Assembly: GCA_963825345.1 (NCBI GenBank)
Contig: CAWGSQ010000012.1
Coordinates: forward strand, 62,001-126,000
Direction: 5' to 3'
Origin: JACVRW01 sp963825345
GTDB lineage: Bacteria; Actinomycetota; Thermoleophilia; Solirubrobacterales; Thermoleophilaceae
DNA length: 64,000 nucleotides
The notes under the pieces are model-generated. The model saw only the letters and a list, made by a program, of their open reading frames with translations. It did not search any database and was not told the origin of the DNA. Position 1 is the first letter of the stretch, and the number at the start of each line of letters is the position of its first letter. Of the stretch, positions 1 through 8,330 are shown in pieces. Position numbers and translations under genes: made by a program.

Positions 1-1327
1 GTGCTGATCGACGGCGAGGAGATCGTCGCCGTCGGCTCACTCGGCGACGTGGACGCCGAGCTGATCGACGCCAGCGGCTGCTACGTGCTGCCCGGGCTGA
101 TCGACAACCACACGCACATGGCGATGCCGTTCGGCGGCACGAATTCGATCGACGACTACGACACCGGCACGCGCGCCGCCGCGGCCGGCGGCACCACCTG
201 CATCGTCGACTTCGTGATCCAACAGCACCCGGACGGGCTGCGTTCCTCGCTGGAGGAGTGGAGCGGCCGCGCCGAGGGCGCAGCGCACGTGGACTACGGC
301 TTCCACATAGCGATCACGCAGGCCGACGACGGCACGTTCGCCGACATGGAGCCGATGGTCGAGGAGGGCATCTGCACCTTCAAGGTCTTCCTCGCCTACA
401 AGGGCGCCCTGATGGTCACCGACGACCTCTTCTTCCGCGTGCTCGAGAACACGCGCGACCTGGGCGCGCTCACCATGGTCCATTGCGAGAACGGCTGGGT
501 GATCGACGTGCTCGTGGAGCGCGCGCTCGCGGCCGGCCAGACCGATCCCATCTACCACGCGCTCACGCGGCCGGAGTCGGTGGAGGCCGAGGCCACCAGC
601 CGCTCGGTCCGCCTCGCGGAGCAAACCGGCGCGGGTGTGTACATCGTCCATGTGACCTGCGGGCTCGCGGCCGATGAGATCGCGGCGGGCCAGGCGCGCG
701 GCGTGAAGGTGTACGGCGAGACCTGCCTCCAGTACCTCACGAACACCGTCCACGACCTCGAGCGGCCCGGACTTCGAGGGTGGCCGCTACGTCTGCTCAC
801 CCCCGCTGCGGGAGGAGCACAACCAGGAGCTCCTGTGGAGCGCTCTCGACCGCGGCGTGCTCGAGAGCGTCTCGACCGACCACTGCCCGTTCAACAGCGA
901 GCAGAAGGCGCTCGGCCGCGACGACTTCTCGAAGATCCCGAACGGCCTCGCGATGATCCAGCACCGGCTCGTGAAGCTGTGGGACCTCGGGGTGGAGAGC
1001 GGGCGGATCACGCCGAACGAGCTCGTCGACATGACCTCGACCACGATCGCCCACCGCTTCGGCCTGCCCCGCAAGGGATCGATCGCGCCGGGGATGGATG
1101 CGGACCTGGTGGTGTTCGACCCGTCGACGCCGTTCGAGTTCTCCACGCGTACGTCGCACATGAACGTGGACTACGACCTGTTCGACGGCGAGAGCTCCAC
1201 GGGCAGCGTGCGCCACACGCTCTGTCGCGGAACGATGGTCTACGACCGCGGCGAGATCGTCACGCAACCGGGTCACGGCCGCTTCGTGCCGCGCTCGCTC
1301 GGCGCGCAGACCGCCGTGGCATCGTGA
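1..1327 (+). pseudogene. D-hydantoinase/dihydropyrimidinase, 5'-truncated and frameshifted
   Basis: Cyclic amidohydrolase of the hydantoinase/dihydropyrimidinase family, which opens cyclic ureides to N-carbamoyl amino acids. Visible metal and active-site motifs are DNHTH near the left edge, FKVFLAYKG (region of the carboxylated lysine), VHCENG, YIVHVTCG and, after the frame break, STDHCPF. The first residues match the family a little way in from its usual N-terminus, so the true start lies upstream of the window. The reading frame changes near base 769: the family sequence runs through RP and resumes as DFEGGRYVCSPPLREEH one frame over, as if one G in GCCCGG were extra. The second half ends at a TGA that overlaps the GTG of the amidohydrolase at 1324. 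Either a real pseudogene or an indel error; the coding character of both halves favours a recent or artefactual break. Confidence 0.85.
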
Positions 1328-2568
1328 ACGCGGACCGAGTTCTCGACGACCTCCGCGAGCTGGCCAACCTCACGGGCGGCCCCGACGGGGCGCGCCGCGT
1401 GTGCTGGACGGACGAGTGGACGAACGCGCGCGATTTTCTCCGCTCCCGCCTCGGCGAGCTGCCGGTCGAGCTGACGGTCGACGCGGCCGGCAACCTGTGG
1501 GCCGGAATGGACGGCGACGGCGACGGCTTCGTGATCGTCGGCTCGCATGTGGACTCCGTGCCGGCCGGCGGCTGGCTCGACGGCGCGCTCGGCGTGTTCA
1601 CCGCGGTCGAGGCGCTCCGCAGCCAGGCCGAGAGCGGCACCCCGCCGGTTGGGCTGCGGCTCGTTGACTGGGCCGACGAGGAGGGAGCTCGCTTCGGGCG
1701 CAGCCTGTTCGGCTCGTCGTGCTGCGCCGGCACGCTCGACCCGGACGAGGTGCGCGACCTGCGCGACAAGGACGGCGAGCGGCTCGAGGACGTGGTCGCG
1801 CGCTACGACGTGGAGCTCGACCGTGCGCTCGAGTCGGGCGCGGAGCTGCGCGGCGCGCGCGCCTACATCGAGGCCCACATCGAGCAGGGTCCGGTGCTGG
1901 AGAGCAAGGGCGAGCCGGCGGCGACGGTGCTCGGCACCTGCGGCGTCGAGCGCCACGTGGCGATCTTCACCGGCGAGACCGCGCACGCGGGAGCGACGCC
2001 CATGCCGCTGCGGCGGGACACCTTCATGGCGACGGCCCAGGCGGCGCTCGCGATCCGGGAGGTCGGCCTGAGCCACGAGGGCGGCGTGTGCACCGTCGGC
2101 GGGGCCACGAGCGAGCCCGGAGTGGTCACGGCGGTCCCCGGCCGCACCGAGATGCTGCTCGACCAGCGCCACCTCGACCCGGACGAGCTGGCGGCCATGC
2201 TGGCCGGGGCTCGCGAGGCCTGCGAGCGGGCCGCCGCTGACCACGGCTGTGAGGTGGAGCTGAAGCACCTGTGGTCGATCCCGCCGATCCCGTTCGACGA
2301 TCGCCTGATCGGCTTCGCGCGCGAGGCCGTCCGGGCCGCCGGCGGCAAGGACACCGCCATCCCCAGCGGGCCGCTCCACGATGCCGCCGAGATGGCGCGC
2401 CTGATCCCGACCGTGATGATCTTCTCGTCTTCGTCGCCTCCGGTCTCGCACACGAAGGAGGAGGACACGCCGGAGGCCGACCTCCGCGTGGCGATCGAGG
2501 CCTACGGGCGGACGGTGGAGGCCATGCTCGCCAGCGCCGCCGCGGGCGACCTGCCGCCGCGCGAGTGA
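1324..2568 (+). CDS. Zn-dependent M20-family amidohydrolase (N-carbamoyl-L-amino acid hydrolase/allantoate amidohydrolase type)
   Basis: About 414 residues, the normal size for the hydantoinase/carbamoylase branch of M20 peptidases, which hydrolyse N-carbamoyl amino acids or allantoate to free amino acid (or ureidoglycine), CO2 and ammonia. Metal-ligand motifs are visible: GSHVDSVPAGG with the following LDGALGV, DEEGARFG, EAHIEQGPVLE, the dimerisation-domain stretch TAHAGATPMPLRRD, and SGPLHDAAEMA near the C-terminus. The GTG at 1324 is chosen because it overlaps the hydantoinase stop in GTGA, implying coupled translation. Hydantoinase plus carbamoylase is the classical two-step ring-opening and decarbamoylation pair, so the two probably act in sequence. 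The exact substrate (hydantoin, dihydropyrimidine or allantoin type) cannot be read from sequence. Confidence 0.9.
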   Translation: MNADRVLDDLRELANLTGGPDGARRVCWTDEWTNARDFLRSRLGELPVELTVDAAGNLWAGMDGDGDGFVIVGSHVDSVPAGGWLDGALGVFTAVEALRSQAESGTPPVGLRLVDWADEEGARFGRSLFGSSCCAGTLDPDEVRDLRDKDGERLEDVVARYDVELDRALESGAELRGARAYIEAHIEQGPVLESKGEPAATVLGTCGVERHVAIFTGETAHAGATPMPLRRDTFMATAQAALAIREVGLSHEGGVCTVGGATSEPGVVTAVPGRTEMLLDQRHLDPDELAAMLAGAREACERAAADHGCEVELKHLWSIPPIPFDDRLIGFAREAVRAAGGKDTAIPSGPLHDAAEMARLIPTVMIFSSSSPPVSHTKEEDTPEADLRVAIEAYGRTVEAMLASAAAGDLPPRE

Positions 2569-3839
2569 GCGCGCTCCAGGAGCAGCTCGCCTACCTCGAG
2601 GCGTCGAGCCCGTTCTATGCCGAGCGGCTGCGCGGCGTTCGCGCCGAGGTCCGTGGCGCGGACGACCTGCCACGCCTCCCGTTCACCACCAAGGACGAGC
2701 TTCGCGAGGGTCAGCGCCGGGACCCGCCGTTCGGTCCCCACCTGTGCGCGCCACGCGAGCGCCTCGTGCGCGTGCACGTGACCTCTGGAACCACCGGCGA
2801 GCCCGTGGCCGTGGGCTTCACCCAGCGCGACCACGAGGCGAACAGCGCGGTGGGTGGCGAGGCCTTCCGGATCGCGGGGGTGCGCCCCGACGACACCATT
2901 GCGCACTGCCTCAACTACGCGCTGTACGCGGGCGGCATCGCCGACCACATGGCGCTCGAGGCCAGCGGCGCGACCGTCGTGCCGGTGGGAACCGGCCAGT
3001 CGCGGCGGCTGCTCGAGCTGATCCCGCAGCTGGGCATAAGCGCGATCTTCGGCACGCTCTCCTTCCCCGCGTACCTCGCCGCGAGGGCGCGCGAGGCCGG
3101 TGTCGATCCGGGCGACTTGGCCCTGCGTCACATCGTCACCGCGGGCGAGCCCGGCGCGGGCCTCGAGGCGGTGCGCTCCGAGATCGAGGCCGCCTGGGGC
3201 GCCTCGGTGTCGGACAGCTTCGGCATGAGCGACGTCTGGTCGACGATGGCGGGTGCGTGCGGCGAGGGCGAGGGGCTGCACCTCACCACGGGCGACCACG
3301 CGCTGCTCGAACTGGTGGACCCCGAGAGTGGGACGCCGGTCCAGCTCGAGGACGACGCGAGCGGCGAGCTCGTGTGGACACACCTGCAGCGCGAGGCCTC
3401 CCCGCTGCTGCGCTACCGCTCCGGGGACCTCGGCCGCGTGTGGACCTCGCCGTGCGCCTGCGGGCGCAGCTCGCCGCGAATCCGCATCGACGGCCGCCGC
3501 GACGACATGCTGCGCGTACAGGCCGTGAACGTCTACCCGCAGGCGATCAGCGCGGTCCTCGCGTCGGAATCGCGCCTCGGCCGCCACTGCGTCGTGGCTG
3601 AGGGCGATCCGGTGGTGCCGCCGCTGCGCGTGTACGTGGAGGCCCCGGCGGACCTCGACCTCGCCGGCGTCGGCGACCGCCTGCACGCCGTGCTTCGCAC
3701 CCGCTTCGAGATCACGCGGCTCGAGCCCGGATCGCTGCCGGTGGCCGAGCAGAAGACCCGCATCGTCCATCGCACAGCCCGCGGCGATCCGCTGCCGGAC
3801 GCAGTCGAGACCCTTCTGAAAAAGGAGCCCACCCGATGA
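2565..3839 (+). CDS. PaaK-like AMP-dependent CoA ligase (phenylacetate-CoA ligase family)
   Basis: About 424 residues, matching the short phenylacetate-CoA ligase branch of adenylate-forming enzymes, which activate a carboxylic acid with ATP and CoA. Visible motifs: the phosphate-binding HVTSGTTGEPVAVG, SFGMSDVW in the adenine-binding region, YRSGDLGRV, and the C-terminal hinge region with DGRRDDMLRVQAVNVYP. A CACGR segment precedes it, as in many PaaK relatives. The GTG at 2565 overlaps the upstream TGA, and the gene ends in ATGA with the next gene. It probably activates an acid released by the upstream hydrolases or a related substrate; that is inference from operon position, and phenylacetate itself is not indicated since no paa genes are nearby. 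Confidence 0.88.
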   Translation: MSALQEQLAYLEASSPFYAERLRGVRAEVRGADDLPRLPFTTKDELREGQRRDPPFGPHLCAPRERLVRVHVTSGTTGEPVAVGFTQRDHEANSAVGGEAFRIAGVRPDDTIAHCLNYALYAGGIADHMALEASGATVVPVGTGQSRRLLELIPQLGISAIFGTLSFPAYLAARAREAGVDPGDLALRHIVTAGEPGAGLEAVRSEIEAAWGASVSDSFGMSDVWSTMAGACGEGEGLHLTTGDHALLELVDPESGTPVQLEDDASGELVWTHLQREASPLLRYRSGDLGRVWTSPCACGRSSPRIRIDGRRDDMLRVQAVNVYPQAISAVLASESRLGRHCVVAEGDPVVPPLRVYVEAPADLDLAGVGDRLHAVLRTRFEITRLEPGSLPVAEQKTRIVHRTARGDPLPDAVETLLKKEPTR

Positions 3840-4582
3840 CCGTCACGACCACCGACCTCGGCGCAGCACGGGTGATCACCTGGGACCGCCAGGACCGCCG
3901 CAACGCCTGGGACCTGCCCACCATGACCGCGATCGCCGCCGAGATCGAGGTGGCCGGGCGCGACCCGGACGTTCGCATGGTCGCGGTGCGCGGCGCCGGC
4001 GGGCACTTCTCGGCGGGCGATGACCTGCAGGCGGCGATCGAGGCAGACACCGCGGCATGGGCGGAGACGATCGAGGCCTTCCAGCGGATGACGCTCGTGG
4101 TCCTGGCCGCACCGGTGCCTGTGGCGGCCGTGGTGGACGGCGTGTGCGTGGGCGGCGCGCTCGAGTTCGCCGCGAGCTGCGACCTCCGGCTCTGCAGCAA
4201 CCGGGTGCGCCTGCTCACTCCGGAGGTTGGAATCGGACTGGTGGCGAGCAACGCCGGCACCCTCCTGCTGCCCGAGGTCCTCGGCGAAACCGCCGCGCGC
4301 GAGCTCCTCCTCACCGGCGAGGAGCGCGACGCCGAATGGGCCGGCGAGCACGGCTTCGCCACGGAGCTGGTGGCGCCGCTGGAGCTCGACAAGCGCATCG
4401 CACACTGGGCGGAGACCTTCTCGCGGACGTCGCGAGATGCGGTGGCGGCCACGAAGGCGATGCTGAACGAGCGCTTCGGCCGGCTGCTGCCCGCGGCGAT
4501 GGACCGCGAGACGCATCACTGCGTCCGCCTCTTCGACGAGCCGGATGCCCGGGCGGCGCTGAGCGCCTTCGCCGAGCGCTGA
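3836..4582 (+). CDS. enoyl-CoA hydratase/isomerase (crotonase) family protein
   Basis: A 248-residue crotonase-fold protein, usual length. The oxyanion-hole segments are visible as GAGGHFSAGDDLQ and VDGVCVGGALEFAASCDLRL, and glutamates fall at both positions used by classical hydratases (in PEVGIG and in ARELLLTGEERDAEWA), which favours a hydratase over a dehalogenase or thioesterase. The ATG overlaps the CoA-ligase stop (ATGA), so the acyl-CoA made by that ligase is the likely substrate. It is the last gene of the plus-strand operon; only three bases separate its stop from the end of the convergent transporter gene. Confidence 0.9.
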   Translation: MTVTTTDLGAARVITWDRQDRRNAWDLPTMTAIAAEIEVAGRDPDVRMVAVRGAGGHFSAGDDLQAAIEADTAAWAETIEAFQRMTLVVLAAPVPVAAVVDGVCVGGALEFAASCDLRLCSNRVRLLTPEVGIGLVASNAGTLLLPEVLGETAARELLLTGEERDAEWAGEHGFATELVAPLELDKRIAHWAETFSRTSRDAVAATKAMLNERFGRLLPAAMDRETHHCVRLFDEPDARAALSAFAER

Positions 4583-4585
4583 GGC

Positions 4586-5452
4586 TCAGCTAGCGGCCGC
4601 GTCCGGAGCGGCGCGCATCGGGGCGGGCATCAGCGCCGCGCCGATAATGACGAGGCAGAACGCGAGGAGGCGAGCGGTGATGCCGGTTGGCCCGGAGCCG
4701 ATCGGCTCGTGAAAGACCAGGATTCCGCCCATGATCGCGGTCAGGTTGGCGGCCACCGAGGTGATCGCGATGACCTCGACAGCCTCGCCGATCTGGAGGC
4801 TGCGGGCGGAGGCGTAGAAGGAGATCACCCCGGCGATCAGCGCGGTCAGCGTCCAGGGGCTGACCAACCCCAGCAGCGGTCCCGGCGCCGCCTGGGTGAG
4901 CCATTTGAGGGCGACGTCGGAGACGCCGAACAGCGCGCCGGCGGCCGTGGCAAGCAGCAGCCCCTCGGCGCGTGGAAGAACATGCCGGCGGGTCGAGATT
5001 CTCACCAGCGCGGCGCCGAGCGCAAAGATCGCACCCTCCACGGCGATCAGCGCCGCCAGCGACGCGCGCTCCGGGTCGTCCGCGCCCCCGCTGGTCAGCC
5101 CGATGACCACGAGACCGGCCGCGGTGACTGTGACGCCGACCCATTGTCGCCGTCCGAGGCTGAAGCCGAAGAAGCGCTCGGCGAACACGGCGAGGAAGAC
5201 GAGCCCACCGGAGAGGACTGCCTGCACGATCGACAGTGGCGCAAGCGCGAGCGCGCCGAGGTGAAGACCCCAGGCCACGACCGCCACCATCCAGCCGATC
5301 AGGAACCATCTCGAGCTGAACAGGCCGACGGCGCTGCGCAGCGGATGGCGAACCAGGATCGGCGGGGCGAGCACCGCGCCCCGCTGTTTAAGGAGGAAGG
5401 CGAGATTGGTGGCTGCCGCCGACGCAATCGCGAGGATCAGCCCGCGAATCAC
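4586..5452 (-). CDS. DMT-superfamily (EamA-like) membrane protein
   Basis: 288 residues made of about nine to ten hydrophobic segments, with the internal two-fold similarity typical of drug/metabolite transporters. Small polar and proline residues punctuate the helices (for example PLSIVQAVLSGGLVFLAVF and the C-terminal ITSVAANLTAIMGGILVFHEPIG). The start is GTG at 5452. It converges on the crotonase gene and lies upstream-to-downstream after the GYD-repeat gene on the same strand with a 12-base gap, so it may be co-transcribed with the STAS/desaturase genes. Substrate unknown; the layout is similar to the Mg2+/nipA-like subgroup of DMT proteins, but that is not certain. Confidence 0.75.
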   Translation of the reverse strand: MIRGLILAIASAAATNLAFLLKQRGAVLAPPILVRHPLRSAVGLFSSRWFLIGWMVAVVAWGLHLGALALAPLSIVQAVLSGGLVFLAVFAERFFGFSLGRRQWVGVTVTAAGLVVIGLTSGGADDPERASLAALIAVEGAIFALGAALVRISTRRHVLPRAEGLLLATAAGALFGVSDVALKWLTQAAPGPLLGLVSPWTLTALIAGVISFYASARSLQIGEAVEVIAITSVAANLTAIMGGILVFHEPIGSGPTGITARLLAFCLVIIGAALMPAPMRAAPDAAAS

Positions 5453-5464
5453 GACAAGGGGCCG

Positions 5465-5890
5465 CTACTCCGGTCGGTCGGGGGCGGTGCGCGCCCGGTC
5501 CGCGTAGCCCTCGCGGAGGAGTGCGGCTTTCTCTTCCTTTACGCGTTTCTCTCGGGCGCTCGCCCGCGAGGTCGGCAACACGCGTGCGGCCTCGTCCAGG
5601 ACCGCCCTGCGATGTTGGAACTTGCGCTCGTAGTCGCGCACGGCCCTGACCGTTTCTGAGTCAGCCTCGGCCAGCGCCTCGGCGATCTGCTCGGTCGTCA
5701 GAGCGTCGTAGCCCGGCAGCGGTTCAGTGCCGAGCATGTAGCGCAGCTTCTCGAGCACGGCAGGCCGGTTTTCGTGGGCGCGCTCATGGGTATCGACCGC
5801 TGCCAGCTCCTCCTGAGAGAGCTGTGAGAGCCGATCGCTTACCTGCTTCTCGTCGAGCTGGTCGTAGCCCTCGATGGGGAGGTCGTTCAT
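5465..5890 (-). CDS. small protein with two tandem GYD-x-L repeats, function unknown
   Basis: 141 residues, acidic and helical, with no membrane segment. It contains two copies of a roughly 50-residue unit: PIEGYDQL...LAAVDTHERAHENRPAVLEKL and PLPGYDALTTEQI...VRAVRDYERKFQHRRAVLDEA. Each copy reads as P-x-GYD-x-L, a spacer helix, then V-x-x-[YH]ER-x(4-5)-R-x-x-[VL]L. A charged tail follows (SAREKRVKEEKAALLREGYADR). The motif resembles short helical domains common in actinobacterial membrane- and stress-associated proteins, but I cannot name a function. The ATG at 5890 overlaps the desaturase stop (ATGA), so it is translationally coupled to membrane-lipid desaturation. Confidence 0.75.
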   Translation of the reverse strand: MNDLPIEGYDQLDEKQVSDRLSQLSQEELAAVDTHERAHENRPAVLEKLRYMLGTEPLPGYDALTTEQIAEALAEADSETVRAVRDYERKFQHRRAVLDEAARVLPTSRASAREKRVKEEKAALLREGYADRARTAPDRPE

Positions 5891-6816
5891 CCGCTTGCCT
5901 CCAGCCTGCTCCGTTGACGCTCGGGGGCGATCCGCACGACGTCCCAGGCCAGGTGGCAGCGCTCAAGAGTGGCGATGAGCCACGCGCCGGGGTCGACCTG
6001 CCAGCGGCGCAATCCGTGACGGGCGGAGGTCGGGAAGGCGTGGTGGTTGTTGTGCCACGCCTCCCCGAATGCGAGCGGTGCGAGCCAAGCAAGGTTGCGG
6101 GACTGATCGCCGGTCGAGAACGGCCGCCGGCCGAAGAAATGACAGAGGGAGTTGATGCTGAAGGTCACGTGATGCAGGAGGAACACGCGCACCGCCCCGC
6201 CCCACAGGAGGCCTGTGAGTCCACCCACCACAGTCCCGGTCAGCGCCACGCCCAGACCGAACGGAAGGGCCAGCCCCACGATGGCCCAGAGCGGAAAGGT
6301 GCGACTGATGAAGCGCAGGTCGGGGTCGGCGAGCACGTCCCTGGCGTAGCGAGCGGGGTTGGCCTTGTCCTTGCCGCGCAGCATCCAGCCGACATGCGCG
6401 TGGCCGAGTCCGCGCAGCGCGCCGCGCCACCCTGGCGCATCGTCGGTGTGAGGACTGTGCGGGTCTCCGGCCTCGTCTGAGAAGCAGTGATGCTTGCGAT
6501 GGGTGGCAACCCACTCGGTCAGCGGTCCCTCGACGGCCATCGAGCCGAACACGGCGAGCAACGCCCGCACAAAGCGCGAGGTCTTGAAGCTGCGGTGCGT
6601 GAACAGGCGGTGATAGCCGACCGTGATACCCAGCCCGGTGAGCGCGTAGAAGATCGCAAGCACGACCAGGTCGTGCCAGTGAAGCGCTCCGCCCCACGCC
6701 AGCCATCCCGCGAGTGCGAGCGCTGCGGGTGGCAGAAGGAAGACCGTCGTCCTCACCACACGCTCCGAGGCCTCGTGCTCGATCGGGACCATCTCCAGGA
6801 CTGGCGCAGCGCTCAT
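5887..6816 (-). CDS. acyl-CoA / fatty-acid desaturase (membrane di-iron)
   Basis: About 309 residues with the four-helix layout and three histidine boxes of the stearoyl-CoA desaturase family: HRLFTH, HRKHH (followed by CFSDEAGDPHSPH) and HNNHH. It inserts a double bond into acyl chains, probably at delta-9, at the cytoplasmic membrane. An upstream in-frame start at 6861 exists, but ATG 6816 is preferred because it overlaps the STAS-gene stop (ATGA) and gives the family's usual length. The downstream GYD-repeat gene is also overlap-coupled. A paralogue with the same boxes lies at 22009-22920 under apparently different control. Confidence 0.92.
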   Translation of the reverse strand: MSAAPVLEMVPIEHEASERVVRTTVFLLPPAALALAGWLAWGGALHWHDLVVLAIFYALTGLGITVGYHRLFTHRSFKTSRFVRALLAVFGSMAVEGPLTEWVATHRKHHCFSDEAGDPHSPHTDDAPGWRGALRGLGHAHVGWMLRGKDKANPARYARDVLADPDLRFISRTFPLWAIVGLALPFGLGVALTGTVVGGLTGLLWGGAVRVFLLHHVTFSINSLCHFFGRRPFSTGDQSRNLAWLAPLAFGEAWHNNHHAFPTSARHGLRRWQVDPGAWLIATLERCHLAWDVVRIAPERQRSRLEASG

Positions 6817-7175
6817 TTGCTGGCCCGCAGCGCGCTCAGCGACGGGTAGATGTCGAACCACTCCTCGACCTGTGTGATCTGAAAGATCCTCATCAGGCTC
6901 GGGTTCGAGAGGACGAGCGCAAGCGATCGATCCGAGCGCACCAGGCGCTCCCGCATGGCCGTCAGGGCCTCGAGTCCGCGGGAGTCGAGAAAACTGCAGC
7001 CGGTCAGGTCGATGATCACCTCGGGCGCCCCGGCGCTGGTCACGTCAAGCAGAGTCCGCTCCAGAGACGGCGCCGTCTCGACGTCCACGTCTCCCATAAC
7101 CGAGACGACGGGCGTCCCGTTGTCCAGTTTTCCGGTTGCCGCGACGAACCTCTGGCGAGTTCCGTGCACAGTCAT
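6813..7175 (-). CDS. STAS-domain protein (anti-sigma factor antagonist type)
   Basis: 120 residues forming a single STAS domain: beta strands VVSVMGDVDVETAP, then VIIDLTGCSFLDSRGLEAL, where the serine in DSRG is the position phosphorylated by RsbW-type kinases in SpoIIAA/RsbV proteins. It probably acts by partner switching with an anti-sigma kinase; an RsbW-like protein is encoded far away at 50852-51247, but pairing is only conjecture. It is the first gene of the overlapping STAS-desaturase-GYD operon, which suggests stress-linked control of membrane composition. A GGAGGTC-type ribosome site lies just upstream of the start. Confidence 0.88.
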   Translation of the reverse strand: MTVHGTRQRFVAATGKLDNGTPVVSVMGDVDVETAPSLERTLLDVTSAGAPEVIIDLTGCSFLDSRGLEALTAMRERLVRSDRSLALVLSNPSLMRIFQITQVEEWFDIYPSLSALRASK

Positions 7176-7406
7176 CCTTGACCTCCTGCGTCTCGGGACC
7201 CGACAACCGTGCGCGGCTGGCGGGCTGTCGACCGAACGCTGAGGCCGAGGTGGGCAAGGACCGTGTGGCTGGGGTCCAAGCTCCTACCCAGCGTACCAGC
7301 GCTTCGAGCCCTGCTCGGCCGCGCGCCACACGCCGTATCCGTTCGATGCGAGGATTTCGTGGCCGAACGGCACGCGACGGAGCACGCGGTGCGCCGTAGG
7401 ACCAGC

Positions 7407-8330
7407 CTAGGCGGCGGCCATCTGCTCGACCGCGGCGAGGTCGAACTCGCCGTGATCGGTGCCGAGGCCCTGGGCCACCATCGCGGCCGCCGCGCAGCCG
7501 AGCACCGCGGCGTCGTGGCGCTCGCGGCCCAGGGCGAGGCCGCGCAGGAACCCGGCCGAGAAGGCGTCGCCGCACCCCGTGGTGTCCACGGCCTCGACCT
7601 CGAAGGCGGGGACCGTCTCGGCTCCCTCCGCGTCCACGAGCACGACGCCCTCGGCTCCACAGGTCACGGCGATGCAGCCCACGCCGCGCTCGAGCAGCGC
7701 GCGGCAGCCGTCCTCGAGCTCGTCCGTTCCGGTGAGCGCGAGCACCTGCTCGCGGTTTGGCAGCAGGTAGTCGAGCTCCGGTAGGGCCGGCGCGATCCAC
7801 TCGAGCAGGCCCTCGCCCGGCGCCAGCACGTCGGCGGAGGTCACGACGCCATGCTTGCGTGCGCGCGCGAGCATTGGAGCCGCGGCGTCCCCGCCCATGA
7901 ACTCCGGCCCGCCCAGATGCAGGTGGGTGGCCGCCTCGATCTCGGCCGGCGGCACGTCGTCCGGGCCGAAGCTGCCGTTGGCGCCCACCACGTGAAAGGC
8001 TGGGCGCTCGCCGCTCGGGCGAATCGGCAGCACGCTGGCGGACGTCTGCACGTCGTCACGCCGCACGAGCAGCTCGGTGTCCACGCCGTCGCGCTCGAGC
8101 AGGGCAAGCAGCATGTCGCCAGCAGCGTCGCGCCCGATGGCGCCCGCGCTCTTGACCTGGGCGCCGAGCTTGGCCAGCACCAGCGCCGTCCCGCCCGCCG
8201 AGCCGGCCGCCGTTATGCGGATCTCCTCAACAAGCTCGCCGCCCTGCCCCTCCGGGATCGCCTCCACGGGCCTGACCAGCACGTCGAGCACGTGCACTCC
8301 CATGCAGAGCGCTCTCATCTCGTCGGTCAT
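7407..8330 (-). CDS. PfkB-family carbohydrate kinase
   Basis: 307 residues with the ribokinase/PfkB fold: an N-terminal GVHVLDVLVRP segment, the lid region with GSAGGTALVLAKLG and GAIGRDAAGD, and the C-terminal signature DTTGCGDAFSAGFLRGLALG, in which the aspartate of GCGDAF is the catalytic base and the glycines form the anion hole. The usual GAGD is GCGD here. The start ATG at 8330 overlaps the stop of the class II aldolase gene (ATGA). A sugar kinase next to a class II aldolase suggests phosphorylation and retro-aldol cleavage of one sugar or sugar acid; which one is not evident. Confidence 0.88.
   Translation of the reverse strand: MTDEMRALCMGVHVLDVLVRPVEAIPEGQGGELVEEIRITAAGSAGGTALVLAKLGAQVKSAGAIGRDAAGDMLLALLERDGVDTELLVRRDDVQTSASVLPIRPSGERPAFHVVGANGSFGPDDVPPAEIEAATHLHLGGPEFMGGDAAAPMLARARKHGVVTSADVLAPGEGLLEWIAPALPELDYLLPNREQVLALTGTDELEDGCRALLERGVGCIAVTCGAEGVVLVDAEGAETVPAFEVEAVDTTGCGDAFSAGFLRGLALGRERHDAAVLGCAAAAMVAQGLGTDHGEFDLAAVEQMAAA

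Noticed and set aside
1..3. GTG at base 1 as the true start of the hydantoinase
   Set aside because: The protein would lack the usual N-terminal strand of the family; the gene is simply cut by the window edge.
1273..2673. Long minus-strand open frame antisense to the amidohydrolase
   Set aside because: Arg/Ala/Gly-rich translation without motifs; it is the typical antisense shadow of a GC-rich gene whose plus-strand product has clear metal-binding motifs.
4709..5659. 316-codon plus-strand open frame over the DMT transporter
   Set aside because: Charged, low-complexity translation; the minus strand encodes a clear multi-helix membrane protein.
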